Shown: piece after piece, positions 35,782-48,373 of the stretch
Position numbering within the stretch: position 1 is the stretch's first letter
Layout: every line of letters starts with the position of its first letter
Source: Ailanthus altissimus
Lineage: Eukaryota > Streptophyta > Magnoliopsida > Sapindales > Simaroubaceae
NCBI GenBank assembly: GCA_946807835.1
Contig: OX327694.1
Coordinates: 7,638,001-7,702,000, forward strand
Length of the DNA stretch: 64,000 bases
Direction: 5' to 3'
Program-made: the position numbers and the translations under genes
The notes under the pieces: model-generated
The model's input: only the letters and a program-made list of their open reading frames with translations
Databases searched by the model: none
What the model was told of the DNA's origin: nothing

Positions 35782-38060
35782 ATGGAGTACGAGTCAATCT
35801 ATGTACTCTTCGGAGAAAGATGAGAGAGTTCTAGTGATGGGGAAGATGGATATACTGAATTTGATAACTTGAGTATTGTGGTTTCAAAAAATGTCAATTA
35901 TGAAGAGCTATTAAATAAGGTGTTTTCTTGCACTAAGAGTTGATAATGCAAAGCATAGAGTGTCAATAAAATTTTTTATAGATCAATAGAAGATCGTTAT
36001 GTCCTATATGTGTAACATTGGAACCCAAAGTTCTTGTATGTGAAGAAAATCCGCAAATGCCCATTTAGAATCAACCACCGTACACAACTCCAACAATGCT
36101 AGCAACAGATTGCACAATTCCAACAATGGCAACTTTTGTGCATCCTACAAATACCATCAGTGACTATCATAATTATTTCCTACCTATGTTTACTGAATAC
36201 CCAACATATACTCACTTCGATAGTGAAACAGAGAATAATGTTAATAGTATTAAAATTACCGATGATATGGAAGAAGATGAAGGATTGGATAAAGTTCAAG
36301 ATAGAAAGTTTTGTCTTGCTTCTAATACATCCCTTAATGAGGATGAACAGGTATATGCTTCAACTAGAAGAGGAAATGAAGTTGAAGCAGAAAATCATTT
36401 TCAGTTTCTTCCTCCAATACCACAATCGGATTTGGTGGTATCAAATAAGGTATCTAGTTCCAGAATTGAGGATGTGTTTGTTGGAAAGTTGTATGATAGC
36501 AAACGTAAACTTTATGAGGCTATTAGCATACTGGCATTGAAGGGTAATTGGAGTTTCAAAGTGTCTAGGTCTACTAAAGACCGATTTGAGGTACAATACA
36601 ATGATGAAAGATGTAAATAGTGAGTACGTGCAATGTCAACGGAGGCGAGGCAACATTTCATTGTGCATAGGATTATGAAATTCACATATGTCAGCTAGAT
36701 CAATTGTGTGATGGTCACCGGAAGTGAAGAGTCAGATTATTAGCAATTATATCAAAAATAAGTTTGCATCAGTCAGTTGAGTTTACAGACCCAAGGAGAT
36801 CCAATGTGACATTTGAAAAGAGTTTGGAGTTCAGATAACGTATTCCACTGTTCGGCGATCTTAGGAGTATGCATACAGGTTGATAGCTAGCTCTCTAGAG
36901 GCTTCATTCAAATTACTTTCAGCATACTGATACATGTTGGAATAAGAAAACTCAGGTACAATTACTCATATAGTAGTTGATGGCTCCAATCACTTTAAAT
37001 ATTTTTTTTCAACATTGGGTCTATGCATAAGAGGATTTTAGTCATCCATCAAGCCAATTATTATAGTAGATGGAACATTTTAAAAAGGTCTGTACCTAAA
37101 AAAAAATGTTTGTGTTTAGGAATGCGAGTATTAAGAAGGCTATTTGAGAGGATTTTTTCAATGCCTATCAGGAGATCTGTATTTACCATTTAAAAGAAAC
37201 TTTGGTTAGTATATATAAGATACAATTGGAAAAGAGTAAGAAAGGAGGATTTATACCTTTTTATTTTATTGCTGCAAAGGCATATTGCATCGCACACTTT
37301 CAAGAGCAAATGAATAAGATACGAGAGATTAAACCTGAGGCTGCAAAGTACTTGGAGGACGTCCATTTTTTGAAATTGGTAAGATCAATGGGAGCTTTGA
37401 GAAGATATGACATCATGAATACCAACATTACAGAGAGCATAAATTCAGTTGCAAAATATGCACGTAAACTTCCTATGGCCGCCTTGGTTGAGTGGATTCA
37501 AGAGCTAATGCAGAATTGGTTTCATCAGTGGAGGGAGGCAGCAAAAGTTATGATATCCAGCCTAACGAGTTGAGCGCAGAATAAGATTTTGAAATATAAT
37601 GATAACTTTAGTCGTATGACAGTTCATCCTATGGATAATGCATGGTTTGTTGTCAAGGATGGATTTTGAAATGGAATAGTGGACAACATCTAGAATTTAT
37701 ATACTTGTTATAAGTTTAAGTTTTGCCATCTACCTTGTGCTCATGCTCTCACAGTATGTAGGAAAACTAATTTAAATTATCAGAATTTGTGTTCAGTCTA
37801 TTACACGTCAGAGAGCTTATTATATGCATATAGTGAATTAGTAAATTCAGTTGGTCATAAGCTAGATTGGATTATTCTTGATGAGTTGAGAGATACTGAC
37901 ATCCAACCTACCATCGCATGTCAATAATTAGGGAGGCATAGGACCAGACGAATTCCATCGCAAGGGAAGGAACCAATAAAGAATGTATGCAGTCGATGTA
38001 AGCAACCCTGACATAATTGTGCAACACGTCGAAATCTTGTTGTGTTATGTAGCAATTAAT
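35782..38060 (+). pseudogene. MULE transposase (mudrA-like) pseudogene
   Basis: A Mutator-like transposase cuts and moves the element by DNA transposition. From a possible start at 35782 the text MEYESIYVLFGE and later NVNYEELLNKVF resemble the N-terminal PB1-like domain. At 36096-36617 an open frame ends with the MuDR domain (PF03108): VFVGKLYDSKRKLYEAIS...FKVSRSTKDRFEVQYNDERC. The catalytic core is badly decayed; IIIVDGTF (about 37045) retains the DGTF-like Asp region. The frame 37202-37570 holds the core C-terminus: EQMNKIREIKPEAAKYLE and RRYDIMNTNITESINSV. A SWIM zinc finger follows at about 37700 (CYKFKFCHLPCAHALTVC), and a CCHC-like knuckle (CSRCKQP) at about 37990 has lost its last Cys. 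Multiple stops make it inactive. It faces the ULP1-like gene. Confidence 0.85.
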
Positions 38061-38236
38061 AGTATCTATTGTCATCTTATTTCTGCAAGTTAAATTTGAA
38101 TCTTATATGTGATTTCAATATTTGACATGTTATATTATATGTGCCTATTGTTAATTTCTAATTGTGGAAGATTATATAAAAATATAAATAAGTTAATACG
38201 TAATATAAATGATACCAAAATAAATTATACTTTTAT
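38061..38236. other. Spacer between convergent MULE transposase and ULP1-like genes
   Basis: About 175 bases of A+T-rich DNA separate the ends of the two coding remnants. No TIR or TSD separates them, so they look like one transposable unit. Confidence 0.4.
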
Positions 38237-40590
38237 TTACGTGCATGTGTCCACAAAGATATGACCATCTTTTCTCTAATAAATGGGCCATGGTTGGGTC
38301 CAAATTCCAAGGGCATACCTAGCATTAAAAACTAAATAACCATATATATATGGACCCTGTAATCTCTACTCCCGACTAATTGTTGTGGCATACCCTCCCT
38401 TACTGTAACTACCTCAAAAAATGACAGATCATCACCCTTTAAATCAGGTCTAAAATCAAGGATTCCACATGCTGCCATATAATATGAGAGTAACATGCAC
38501 AAAGGTGCTATGTTCGCTTTTAAAACCCCTTTAGCGTAGCCTTTTATGCTAGAATCATATATTGTCACATTCTTTTGTACCAAATTGACCTTCATCGCAA
38601 CCCAATGTTGCTATTTGTAATCAATCGGGAGGTAGATTTACATATAAAAGAATATTCTTATGTTAGTTCAAGGAAACATTTAGAAAAAAATGATTTATAT
38701 TTAATGTTTTGTTAAGATGCAACCTTGTCAACACACGCCCATGGTTTCCCGTCATGTAGGCTTTGTCTTTGTCCCTATCAATATACAAGAAATGAAAGGT
38801 CCCAAATAACATTCATGAATGAGCCATCGTATATTTCATCTATGAATTTACAAGACTCCTACATTTACAGGAACACTAAAATATAAGTAAATGTTAAGGT
38901 CGGAAGTGTAATGTAAAGAGGAATGAACAAACTTACAAAGAAATATATGTCTATAACCATGCAGTGTTGGGGCAATGCCTCTTTATTACTGCATTAGCAC
39001 TGATGAATGAAGTTTAAATATCATTGATATGTTGCAAAATGATTTGGTTACATTTCTCAAATAATAAATAACAACAGAATTAATTATTAATGTACTTACA
39101 GAGTCGTTAAGAACATTAGGAGTCTTGAGCCAGGCATCAAACTGTGCATGGACAATCGAGTCTATATCTCACATTGGATTAACCTCTTCATCCTTCACAT
39201 TTGCGTTAGGTTGGGCTTCATCTTCAAGCTTCCTCTTATTATTATCTCGTTTAGGTAGGGGATTTGTAAATGGTGTACTCAGAACCCATGTGGGCTTATA
39301 TTGTCGCCTAAACCTACTAATGCCTTGAGCTACATCTAGTGGTATAATTTGGATGCTATTAGGAGAGTCAGGTTATAATATGTAACATGTTTGCTATTGA
39401 TTAGATCCTGGGCCTGGAGTATGCATATCCTTAGTCATATCATATTGATTCTGAAATTAAAAAAAATGCAACAGTTAAAATATGCAAGTTAACTAACTTA
39501 TAAATTTGAATCTTTATATATGTTGCCTTACCATAGTTTCACACGAGGTCGATTGAAATGATGTTGACTGAAAGTACTGCATCATGATTTTAATCTCATT
39601 CATGATATCGTCTCAAATTCCATCCACTCTTTGTAAGATGAACTTTTGATCATCGTCTATTTGTTGCAGTAACTCGGTCTTAATCACTTTTAACTGCTCT
39701 TGTAGCTCATTAATCTTTTTTACTACGTCATTAGACGCTGTGGTAGTATGTTTAGGCTGTGAAAAGATAATTCTATTTTGTTATAAAATAAGTTTAGTGA
39801 TTATTTTTATGGTTGCTAAGAAATTACATTAAGTTAAATTGTTAAGAGTTTATACCGTTGCTCTAGATACTTTTGCAGTTTCGTCCATGTTCACATCCCA
39901 TCTACATCTCTGTCGGGGTTGACTAGATGGAATGAATCATATTGGGGATTGTACATGACCCGCATACGGCAGGTCCCCAGCATAAATCTTCGATGGGATC
40001 TCCGAGTTGAAAAGCCTCCGAACAACATCTTCTTGTGATTTATATTCTATTGGTACTAGCTTACGATGTACTACAACAGCCTTCAAAATCAAAAGTTAAA
40101 ATTTTATGTATCACAATTAAAATCTATGTAGTTAATAGTTAAAAAAATTATATAGATAATGAAATAAAGTGAAGCAAAACCTATATGCTTATGGTTCAAA
40201 AATATTTCTTCAATATTTGTTAATTTTGGAGTTCCCCGATTCACTCAGTTTAACATACGAGGGAAACAGTCCGTAACTTGACGCGCAAATGCTTCCCTAC
40301 AACTGGTATAGTCTTATATATCCACACCAAATAATTAATTAAGAACAAGAAATGAAACTTAATAATAGTATATAACTACATTCAGAATCAATAATAAGGT
40401 CGAACTTACATACCAAGAAAGCTAATGAAAGATTTAACATAGTATATTTCTCTTTGTTATTTATAGGGTCAGTTCTTACTTTGTGCAACTTTTCAAGACA
40501 CACTGTGCTAAGTGAGTGATAGATGATGGACCACACCATGTTCCCCCACGGATAATTATTGAACTCATCTAAATCATCCCCAACACAAAT

Positions 40591-40596
<6 letters not shown>
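38237..40596 (-). pseudogene. ULP1-like SUMO protease (C48 peptidase) pseudogene, about eight exons
   Basis: C48 peptidases cleave SUMO from proteins; plant MULE-borne copies also carry a DUF1985-like N-terminal part. Exons by splice sites: about 40596-40414 (DDLDEFNNYPWGNMVW), 40296-40181 (CFPRMLN, NRGTPKLTNIEEIF), 40080-39856, 39756-39532 (coiled coil, NELQEQLKVIKTELLQQ), 39450-39100, 38999-38937, 38875-38724 (FIDEIYDGSFMNVIWDLSFL) and about 38637-38237. The donors are gtatgtaag, gttttg, gtataa, gtaagg, gtaagt, gtaagt and gttgca, with good AG acceptors except before the last exon, where AG appears as AA (38638-38639). The last exon has the catalytic His in QHWVAM and Asp in IYDSS, but the Cys box (GDCGVF in the family) reads RDYRVH, so the nucleophile is lost. 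An in-frame TAG at 38332 precedes a still readable C-terminus (MPLEFGPNHGPFIREK). The true start is not found. Confidence 0.85.
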
Positions 40597-40630
<34 letters not shown>

Positions 40631-40631
40631 G
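40590..40631. repeat. Microsatellite (TA)n(TG)n
   Basis: About 18 bases of TA repeats followed by about 24 of TG repeats. It lies at the 5' edge of the first recognisable ULP1-like exon, probably in an intron or upstream DNA, and creates a spurious Thr-His repeat frame on the minus strand. Confidence 0.95.
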
Positions 40632-40699
40632 ATAATTTGGTGTGGTTGATCACACTGTAGGATTTTATTTTGCACAATTATGAACTGACCCATAGTATT

Positions 40700-40910
40700 T
40701 TTTAGTTTTTTAAAAATATAATTAAAAATTCAATTATTTTGGTTTGATTCTAGTATCTGACAAAACTAGATTGGAACTAAACTAAATTGTTTAATTTTGT
40801 TCTTAAAAAAATTGAACTATTATTTTGATATGAAAAATTCGAACCAAAATGTTTGGTCCTATCTAATCCAATTCAAATCTTTTGATTTTTGGTTTTTTTT
40901 CCACCCTTAC
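40700..40910. mobile_element. Possible single-ended hAT-like fragment
   Basis: The right part is rich in ggttcgaa/ccaaaat-type words and ends tttttttccaccctta, which on the minus strand resembles the tagggtgtnaaaa start of a common class of plant hAT MITEs. No opposite end or TSD was found, so this is weak. Confidence 0.25.
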
Positions 40911-41808
40911 TTATTAGCATTATTGCCATTATTATAGCTATTACTAAAGCTACGATTATTAAAGCCTCCTCAACTATTTCCAGAAATGAAATTCTTCTTC
41001 CATACTTTTTTAGCAATATTAGCACTATAACCTATTTGATTATTTGTCTTAGCAGAACCATCTTGTAAGAACTTACTCTCTTGAGCTAATATCATTGTAT
41101 AGGCTTCATTAACACTAATTGATCCAAGCCTATTATTTATTAACACCACCACTAAATCATAATTTGAGCCCACATCAATTCCAGACACTCAATGCATAGT
41201 AAAGTCTTCCTTATAGAGTATATCTAGCAACAGATAATTCATCAACAATTTCTTTCAATTTTAAAAAATATGCTAACAATGAAAGTTGATTCTTTTTAAG
41301 CATTGACATTTTAAATTTCAAGTATACAATTTTGGCTTTAAATTGTGAGCTAAACTATTTTTCTATAGTATTCCAAAGATTATAAAAGGATTTGCTATCA
41401 ATTACAAGTTCTAATACACTAACACAAACAGTTGAATAAAGCTAACTCACGAAAAACTGATCTTGCCTAATCCAAGTTTCAAATTCTGAATTTTCTACTT
41501 TGTGCAACTTCTAATCTTCACTTCTCACATTTTGTCCACTTAAGCAATATTCAAAAATTGCTCAAGACACTTTGAGCCTCCATTAATCAAATTTTTTATA
41601 GTCGATTTGCTTAAATTGTAGTGTAAACTTGTGACTTCCAAACAATGTAATTTGATCTGTTAAGTTTGACAGTAGTTGGAAAAGAATAAGTTAACTTTTG
41701 TATTGCAGTATGAATCATTGTTGAAGATTTAGAGTTAGATGAATTAGTGTTTGCAATATTGTGGTTCTGATACTATATAAAGAGTTTATATTCCTGTTTG
41801 GATATAAT
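40911..41808 (-). pseudogene. Copia gag fragment with PBS, split from its LTR by a later copia
   Basis: Minus-strand reading gives gag text (LLAYFLKLKEIVDEL, then NYDLVVVLINNRLGSISVNEAY and MILAQESKF) closely similar to the gag of the copia element at 52507-57688, plus an Asn/Ser/Gly-rich stretch. The PBS is ggttctgatacta at 41763-41775. The LTR part that should follow continues after the 8.7-kb copia insertion, from 50532. Frames are broken; pol is absent. Confidence 0.75.
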
Positions 41809-41813
41809 GAAAG

Positions 41814-43953
41814 TGTTAGGGTTGGTGCTTACGTATCATCCGTAAATGTATATATACTTATTAGTTATATAAGTGTACATTCCTACTAAATCGCTAATGC
41901 CTATTTAAATGGTACTATGCAATGTAACATTACAGAAATTGTATGATTTAAAAGAGTTCAAATATGATCTAAAAGAGTTTAAATAAGGGCCCATAGTTAG
42001 TCACGCTGAGAGATATAAATGCTAAATATTAGCACAGCTAACTGTTAGCTGGCTATAATACTCAGCAAAATCCAAGAGTTGGAACCTTGTTTGTAATAGG
42101 ACATATACCCGAGAATATACTAGTAACTCCATAGTTGCAAGAGTTACAATTAGGTGCTAAGAAATATCAGTTGCGTAACCATGTTCTTGAATATTATCCT
42201 TGATCTCCTTCTACCAATGCGGGTCTGTCGGTGGATATCTTTATATAGATTAACATATGTCGTACCTATAGGGTATAGATGGTCGTTCTTAGCCGACCGT
42301 GAGTGTATAGCTCGTATGGACATATGGGTATCCAGTTAGGACTGGATATAGGACGAACTCACGAGGGCCTCCGATAGCCTATGTAAGCCGTCAACTGAGG
42401 GTCCTCTCGAGTTATATAGTATACGTGGTTCTTTGACCTGAGTGCCACAGTGGGCTTGTAAGTAATCCACCATACTTTAGTTCTACGCATGTCATAGACC
42501 TTTCATGGTGTGACCATTGGGTGTCGCTGGGTATGGTCTGATGCTTATGAAGTCCAGTGGGTACAAATATGGGATCCGTTAGCTCGCATAGGGAGTTAAA
42601 TATCTAGATGCTTCGAGACTATATCTTAGAAAGTCTTGTGGCTATAAGCATCAATCCCAGAAAAGAGTTTCTGCAAGGATGGAATAATATGGCAAAAGAG
42701 TTTGCACATATTTTCAGTGAGATACAAGTCTGGGGATACGATACGGATGAGTACATAAGGATTTGATGGTAATAATTTATATCACTGGACATCCAGGATA
42801 TCATGATGGAAGGACTATATGCATGCATTGTAACCTTAACTTTTATACTTCAACGCACTGATTTGTAATTTTTATGACGTGTGCGTGGGGTAATGTTCAC
42901 GGACTCATAGAATAATTTCATTTGACAAATCAGGCGTGGACTTAGGGAGTGCCACGATATGGAGTGTATTCGTTGAGCACTAGGGCAGCGTACCAGATTA
43001 AATTATTTAATCCAGTAATATCCAACACTACCACAAAAATGCGTACGTGTTTGTATTTAAGCGTTGAATACAATAATTAGTCAATAATTATTATTTACTA
43101 ATTGTATAATGACATGTGGCATATTATGGACCCTCGATTGAGTTTATCCAAGTGTGGATATAATAGGACCCACTAAAGAGTAGACTTAGTAACTATTTAT
43201 GATGGGCAAAATGATCATTTCACACAATAATTATTTAATTATTAAATAATCATAAATATCTCTTAATTATATATTATTATATATTAATTTATTATATAAT
43301 ACTATTATATTATAATGACATTTAGTTTTCTTCTATTAAATTATATTATATTATATTATTATTTAATATATGTGAGATATATATGTGTGTGAAATCGGAG
43401 GAAGCAAAGTGAATTGCTTCATTTTTTCCATTGATTTTCGGTGTTGTTGTTTTGAAACAAAAGGAAATTATTTCAAATGGTGACCGGCCAAAGATTAAGC
43501 AAATCAAAGGGATATAGATTCATTTTAAGGATTAATTTCAAGTGTTGAAATTAATTTTATTACCTGCATTTATTGGTTACCAGTTACAACAACACAAGAA
43601 TTTATTTTATTAATCAAAGAGTTGATCAAAGAAAAAATAAATTCAAATGGTTTATATATTAAACCCTGTGATAGATTTGGAGCTGTTGTTTTAGCCTACA
43701 AAGCCCACCAAGTTTGTGATTAGAACTGTCAACGGATTGATCTCCAGGTGAACTCCCAGGATACACGTGTAAAACGTTACACATTTTGGTAATTTTTCAA
43801 CCCTTCAAATATATTAATATGATTAATATATTATTTATTGTGTTTATTGTATTGTTTTAATTATTTTACAGCTTTAAATATGTATGAGATACGTATTTTA
43901 TACAATGAATACTATTGCACATGCATACACCCACGTATACTAGATCCCCAACA
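41814..43953 (+). repeat. 5' LTR of the 8.7-kb copia element
   Basis: Starts tgttagggttggtgcttacg and ends tagatccccaaca. Collinear with the LTR at 48374-50526 and with both solo LTRs. Confidence 0.93.
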
Positions 43954-43957
43954 AATG

Positions 43958-43970
43958 TGGTATCAGAGCC
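43958..43970 (+). other. Copia primer-binding site (initiator tRNA-Met)
   Basis: tggtatcagagcc is the canonical plant copia PBS and lies four bases after the LTR end. Confidence 0.93.
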
Positions 43971-45000
43971 AGATATTAGATATTTGAGTATTGTTTGATT
44001 GAATAGATGTATAAGACCTAGTGTAAACGGTGCGTTTCAAGTGTTGAAACAGGTATGCCAAAGGGGCCAGTGCCGTAGCGCTGGAGACTTGGTGCCACTA
44101 CGCTGGTTAGCCCGCACTGTGGCATTAGAGGTTCTACCTCCTACGCCACAACGCAGAAGGGTGGGCACCACAGTGTTGGGGGTTTGTCCTCCCAGCGTTG
44201 ATACTATTCATTTAAACAGTAGCCAATAAACAGTTTTATACTGTTCACAGCTACAATAATTTTAAATAGTGTTTTGAAGATGTTTCAAAATTAATTTTGC
44301 ATGTGTGGGTTTATGAGATGCAGTGATAAGAGTTATCGGCCTGCATTATAAACAAAAATTAATTTTTGTGTTGGTAATCACAATGGGAGCCTTATTGGTG
44401 CGGGGTTAGTTGTGTTTGCATAAAATAATTGATTAATTAAGAATCACCCTCCCCATGAGATGGGGACCTTGGATAGAATGAAAAATCTCTTTTAATCAGA
44501 TTGAATAATATTATACTATGAGATAATATTTTATTTTGATCTGTCTTGTCAATAAAGTGTTAGACGAGTCACGTTGGCATTTTTTCAATATTGCTACAGC
44601 ATGGGAGTTTTGGTTGGTTGGGCTTGGACTATGCCGGTTAAATATAAGATGAGACAAATATATGCGAATGTATTGTGCAATATTGCTACAGCGTGAGGGT
44701 ATTGCCAGTAACATATATTTAATTATTGACAAGTTAATTTGAAATACACTTACCCAATATTGCTATAGCGTGAAGATAATGTGTATTCAGGATCAAGTGG
44801 TAAGAGTTGCATGAGATGCAATTGAAAAGTATTGTTTACCTGTTGGGTTTACAAAGGCTAATATTGCTATAGTGTGAGGCCCGAATAAATTTTAATTGGT
44901 ATACTTCCCACTGTATAGTCTAAAATAGTTTAAACTATCATTTTCCCGTTTGAGAAATTACGGAAATTATGTAAAGCAGTGGGAGGACATTTTAAATTGA
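43971..45000 (+). repeat. Copia 5' leader with G+C-rich block and four-fold repeat
   Basis: A block richer in G+C (44030-44215) contains gccgtagcgctgg and related words. Farther on, the motif yaatattgctayagygtgagg occurs four times at 44586, 44677, 44754 and 44858, spaced 91, 77 and 104 bases. The leader has no clear coding frame before gag. Confidence 0.75.
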
Positions 45001-48000
45001 AAAATGTATGATTGTTATACCTATAATTTAAAACATTTCATTAGCGGTTTAATGACCATTTTTCTTATATCTCCTGTCATTTTTGGGTTGTTAAGTAGAA
45101 TGGCCATTACGAATCAGTTTGTGTGTATAGTTGATGTAGTCCAACTCAAGAATATTAGTAATTACTCCAACCGACAGATGAATCTCAGAAATGTTCTGGT
45201 CTCATAAAATATTGGACTTATTATTGATCAGAGTTTGCCGTAATGTATTTCTAATAACACATCTCTCAGGGATATGAATAGAAGAGGTGTGACCCTTTTT
45301 GTTTAGGATGCTTCATCTTCTACTCCAAGTATATCTGGTGAGACTAGATGTGTGAGGAGAAGAAAATGAGGCAGATACCTAAGATAAATCCTCAGAGGTA
45401 ATATTTATCCAAAGATTAACAAGAGAGCAATGTAGATGGAAAGTGTTTCCACTACAGTAAGGTTGGGTATTGAAAATTTCATTACCCTAAAAGTCTTATA
45501 ATTGCCAGGAAGACTTCCAAAGATTTGTGTTTAACAAACATAGACATTTTATGATATATGATGCCAGTTCACGCTGAGTATGAGATATCGTATATCCCTC
45601 TCATATCTGCAATATATTGTAGGGATTGAGAAAAACTAGAATAAAATAGCTTGTAGAAGTAATGTTAAGAGTAAAAAATAGTGATTTCTTGCAGGTTCAA
45701 TTTGTTAGATAGTTTGACCTACTTCTTATACACAATACAATGGTTGTATTGCATAATTGGTATAATATCCAAAAATATCATCTGAAAAATTGTGTCCCTT
45801 CTTGTACTTGACAATGAAGGATATCATATGAATATTAGAAATAGTTCTTTATGTTCATGTGATGTGAATGATGTTTTATTAGCTGAATGTCAGTTAATAA
45901 ATAGAAATAATATACAATTAGAAATGTCTGTAGATCGAAATCTTTAAATGATACGAAACTTGGCCTATGAGATTAGGTCATATAGGTGTGAAACGCCTAA
46001 ACCGTCTGGTTAAGGATGGTTGGATACTTAATCTAACTATAAAGACTTAACCAATTTATGAGTAATGTATTCATTGAGATGACCAAACATACTAGAATGT
46101 ACATCACATCTCTTTGATTAGATCGAGGTAATGAGTACATTAACAACATGTTTTTATTTGTTTAAATGAGAATGAGATTCTCACTCACTATAGTCCTCCG
46201 GGTACTCTACAACATAATGATAATTTGGAGATGAGGAATCAGACTTTATTAGATATAGTCCGATCGATAATAAAGTGTTACTTTTCTATATCTATGAGAA
46301 TCTGCTCCAAATACAATTACTTATTAAGCAGAGTTTCATTAGAAGTTGTTACTTCCATTCTCTATAAGATACAGAAATGAAGGAAGCCGAATTTTAAAAT
46401 ATGTTAAGACTTGCGGTTGTCCTGCTTACGTAAGAGTTACGTAGTAGAATATCTTATTTTGTAAGAGTTACTCAGTAGGATAAACCAACACCCAAGAGGT
46501 ACAAGTATAGGTTTATTGAGTATCCTGTGAATTCAATAGAATACTAGTTCTATATTTCAGAAAAGCGAAGTGTGTTTGTTTCTAGATATACTACAATTCT
46601 AGAGGAAAAGTTTCTCATGGATTGCGGGAATAATAGAAAAATTAAACTTGGTAAAGTCAATCTAATAATCAATGAACCAAGGATGGGAATTCAAGCTCAA
46701 TTAAGCAGTGACCTTTTAGCACACTTCCTCAATGGGTTGGAAAGGATGTCTAGGTCATTATTAGGTATGTTTGATGCTTGAAGTTGAACTTGGAGTTTTC
46801 CTGGTAGAAGAAAATAATCTTTTGACTAATAGGGAGATGATGTTAGACATCAATTCGGGAATGACAAGAAGCCATGAAAACAAAATTGACTAGATACATC
46901 ATAATCAAGTTTGGGACTTGGTTAAGCTACCTTTGGGAATTGTTCTCATTAATTGTAAAAAGTTTACAAGAGGTAGTGAGAGCCAGATAGAAGGTAAAGA
47001 CCTTCTAATCCCTATAGTGGTTATCAAATGGTAATCCTCAGTGATTTGGGATCACTTAAAGGGAAACCTTTAGACCAGTATTGATGATAAAGTCAATTAA
47101 AATGTTATTGGCTCTTGCAGTATATTATGACTTTGAGGTTTGACAGATGGATCTAAAGACAACATTCCTGAATGGATACCTTGAGTAAAAGATATTCATG
47201 GAACAGCCTAAAGGTTTTATGTTTAGGCAGACTTCTGGTTTAATGTACAGACTGAAAAAGTCTATTTATCGGCTTAAACAAGCCTCTTGAAGCTGGAATC
47301 ATTATTTTGATGAGATAATCAGATTGTCTAATTTCATCAAAATTTAAGAGGAAGCTTGTGTGCATGAAAGGTCAGTAGGAGCATAATAGTCTACTTAATG
47401 CTCTTTGTTGATGATATATTGGTCATTGGGAATGATGTCAACATGTTATAGTCGGTCAAAGTAACTTACAAGAATTTCTCTATGAAAGATTTGGAGAGAC
47501 GCTTCCTTTATACTAGGTATAAAGCTTTATAGAGATAAAGTTAAGAAGTTGATAGGACTCTTCTAAATTATTTCACATCAATAGCGTATTAGAAAGGTAC
47601 AATTTTTGTTAACTATGAGATAGTTAACGCATCTTTTGGACATGTTGTTCATTTTTCGAGGAGAGTCTCTTTAAATAGAAGATGGGAGAGTTAGAGTGTC
47701 TGACGCACCAGATACATTAGCTCTTGAGAGCTTGATGTATGCTATGATGTGTCAGAGACCTAATATCAATATAGCTGTAAAAGTTATGAGCCGATACTAG
47801 TCTGATTCAGGTGACCGCCATTTAATGGTAATCGAACATATCCTAAGATACATTGAGGCTATAAAGGATAAGTTTCTAATATTTGAAGAATGTGACTTAC
47901 AAGTGAGAAGATGCACAGAGTCAGACTTCTAGTTTGACCTAGATGATAGAAAGTCTACATCTAGGTATATGCTAATTCTCTTTAGTACTAGGTGAGTTAA

Positions 48001-48360
48001 AATTGCACCAAATTAGGATTCACTACTGATTTATTTTAGAAGCAGCAAAAGAGGTAGTATGGATTCATAGGTTTATCGCTTGGCTTGGAAGAGTTTCAAG
48101 ACAGATGGATCCTATCTAATAGTTTTACGACAAAACTAGACTGTTGTATAGGTCGAGGTGCTAAGAAGACACCAGTACTCTAACCATGTTAAGAGGAGTC
48201 TCACATAACTAGAGGAATCTTGGCTTAAGAAGATGTGATTATTTATAAAAGTATTCTATAAATAATTTAGCGAGCCTACTTTCTAAGGCCATGACTCTAA
48301 AAGTGTTTTTGAAATACGTGGAGTTAATGTGTATAAGACACCATCAGAAATGACACTAGA
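45001..48360 (+). pseudogene. Copia gag-pol remnant
   Basis: Recognisable pieces in order: nucleocapsid text near 45430, pre-integrase text near 45960-46020, integrase remnants to about 46400, the linker VFVSRYTTILEEKFL (46572), RT pieces MDLKTTFLNGYLE-like at about 47150 and EQPKGF at 47200, LMLFVDDILVIGNDV-like text at about 47400 (the catalytic Asp pair region still readable), and RNase H text LESLMYAMMCQRPNI (47725), DRHLMVIEHILRYI and DLDDRKSTSRYM (47940). Stops occur every few dozen codons. The copy could have moved only when young or with help from relatives. Confidence 0.82.
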
Positions 48361-48373
48361 GCAAGTGGGAGAT
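48361..48373 (+). other. Polypurine tract of the 8.7-kb copia element
   Basis: gcaagtgggagat directly precedes the TG of the 3' LTR, the usual copia form. Confidence 0.85.

Noticed and set aside
36136..36540. 134-codon overlapping plus-strand frame
   Set aside because: Alternative frame of the MULE transposase N-terminal part; only the frame ending with the MuDR motif matches a family.
40590..40677. Thr-His repeat peptide as a real N-terminus of the ULP1-like gene
   Set aside because: It is translation of the (TG)n microsatellite; the exon starts after it.
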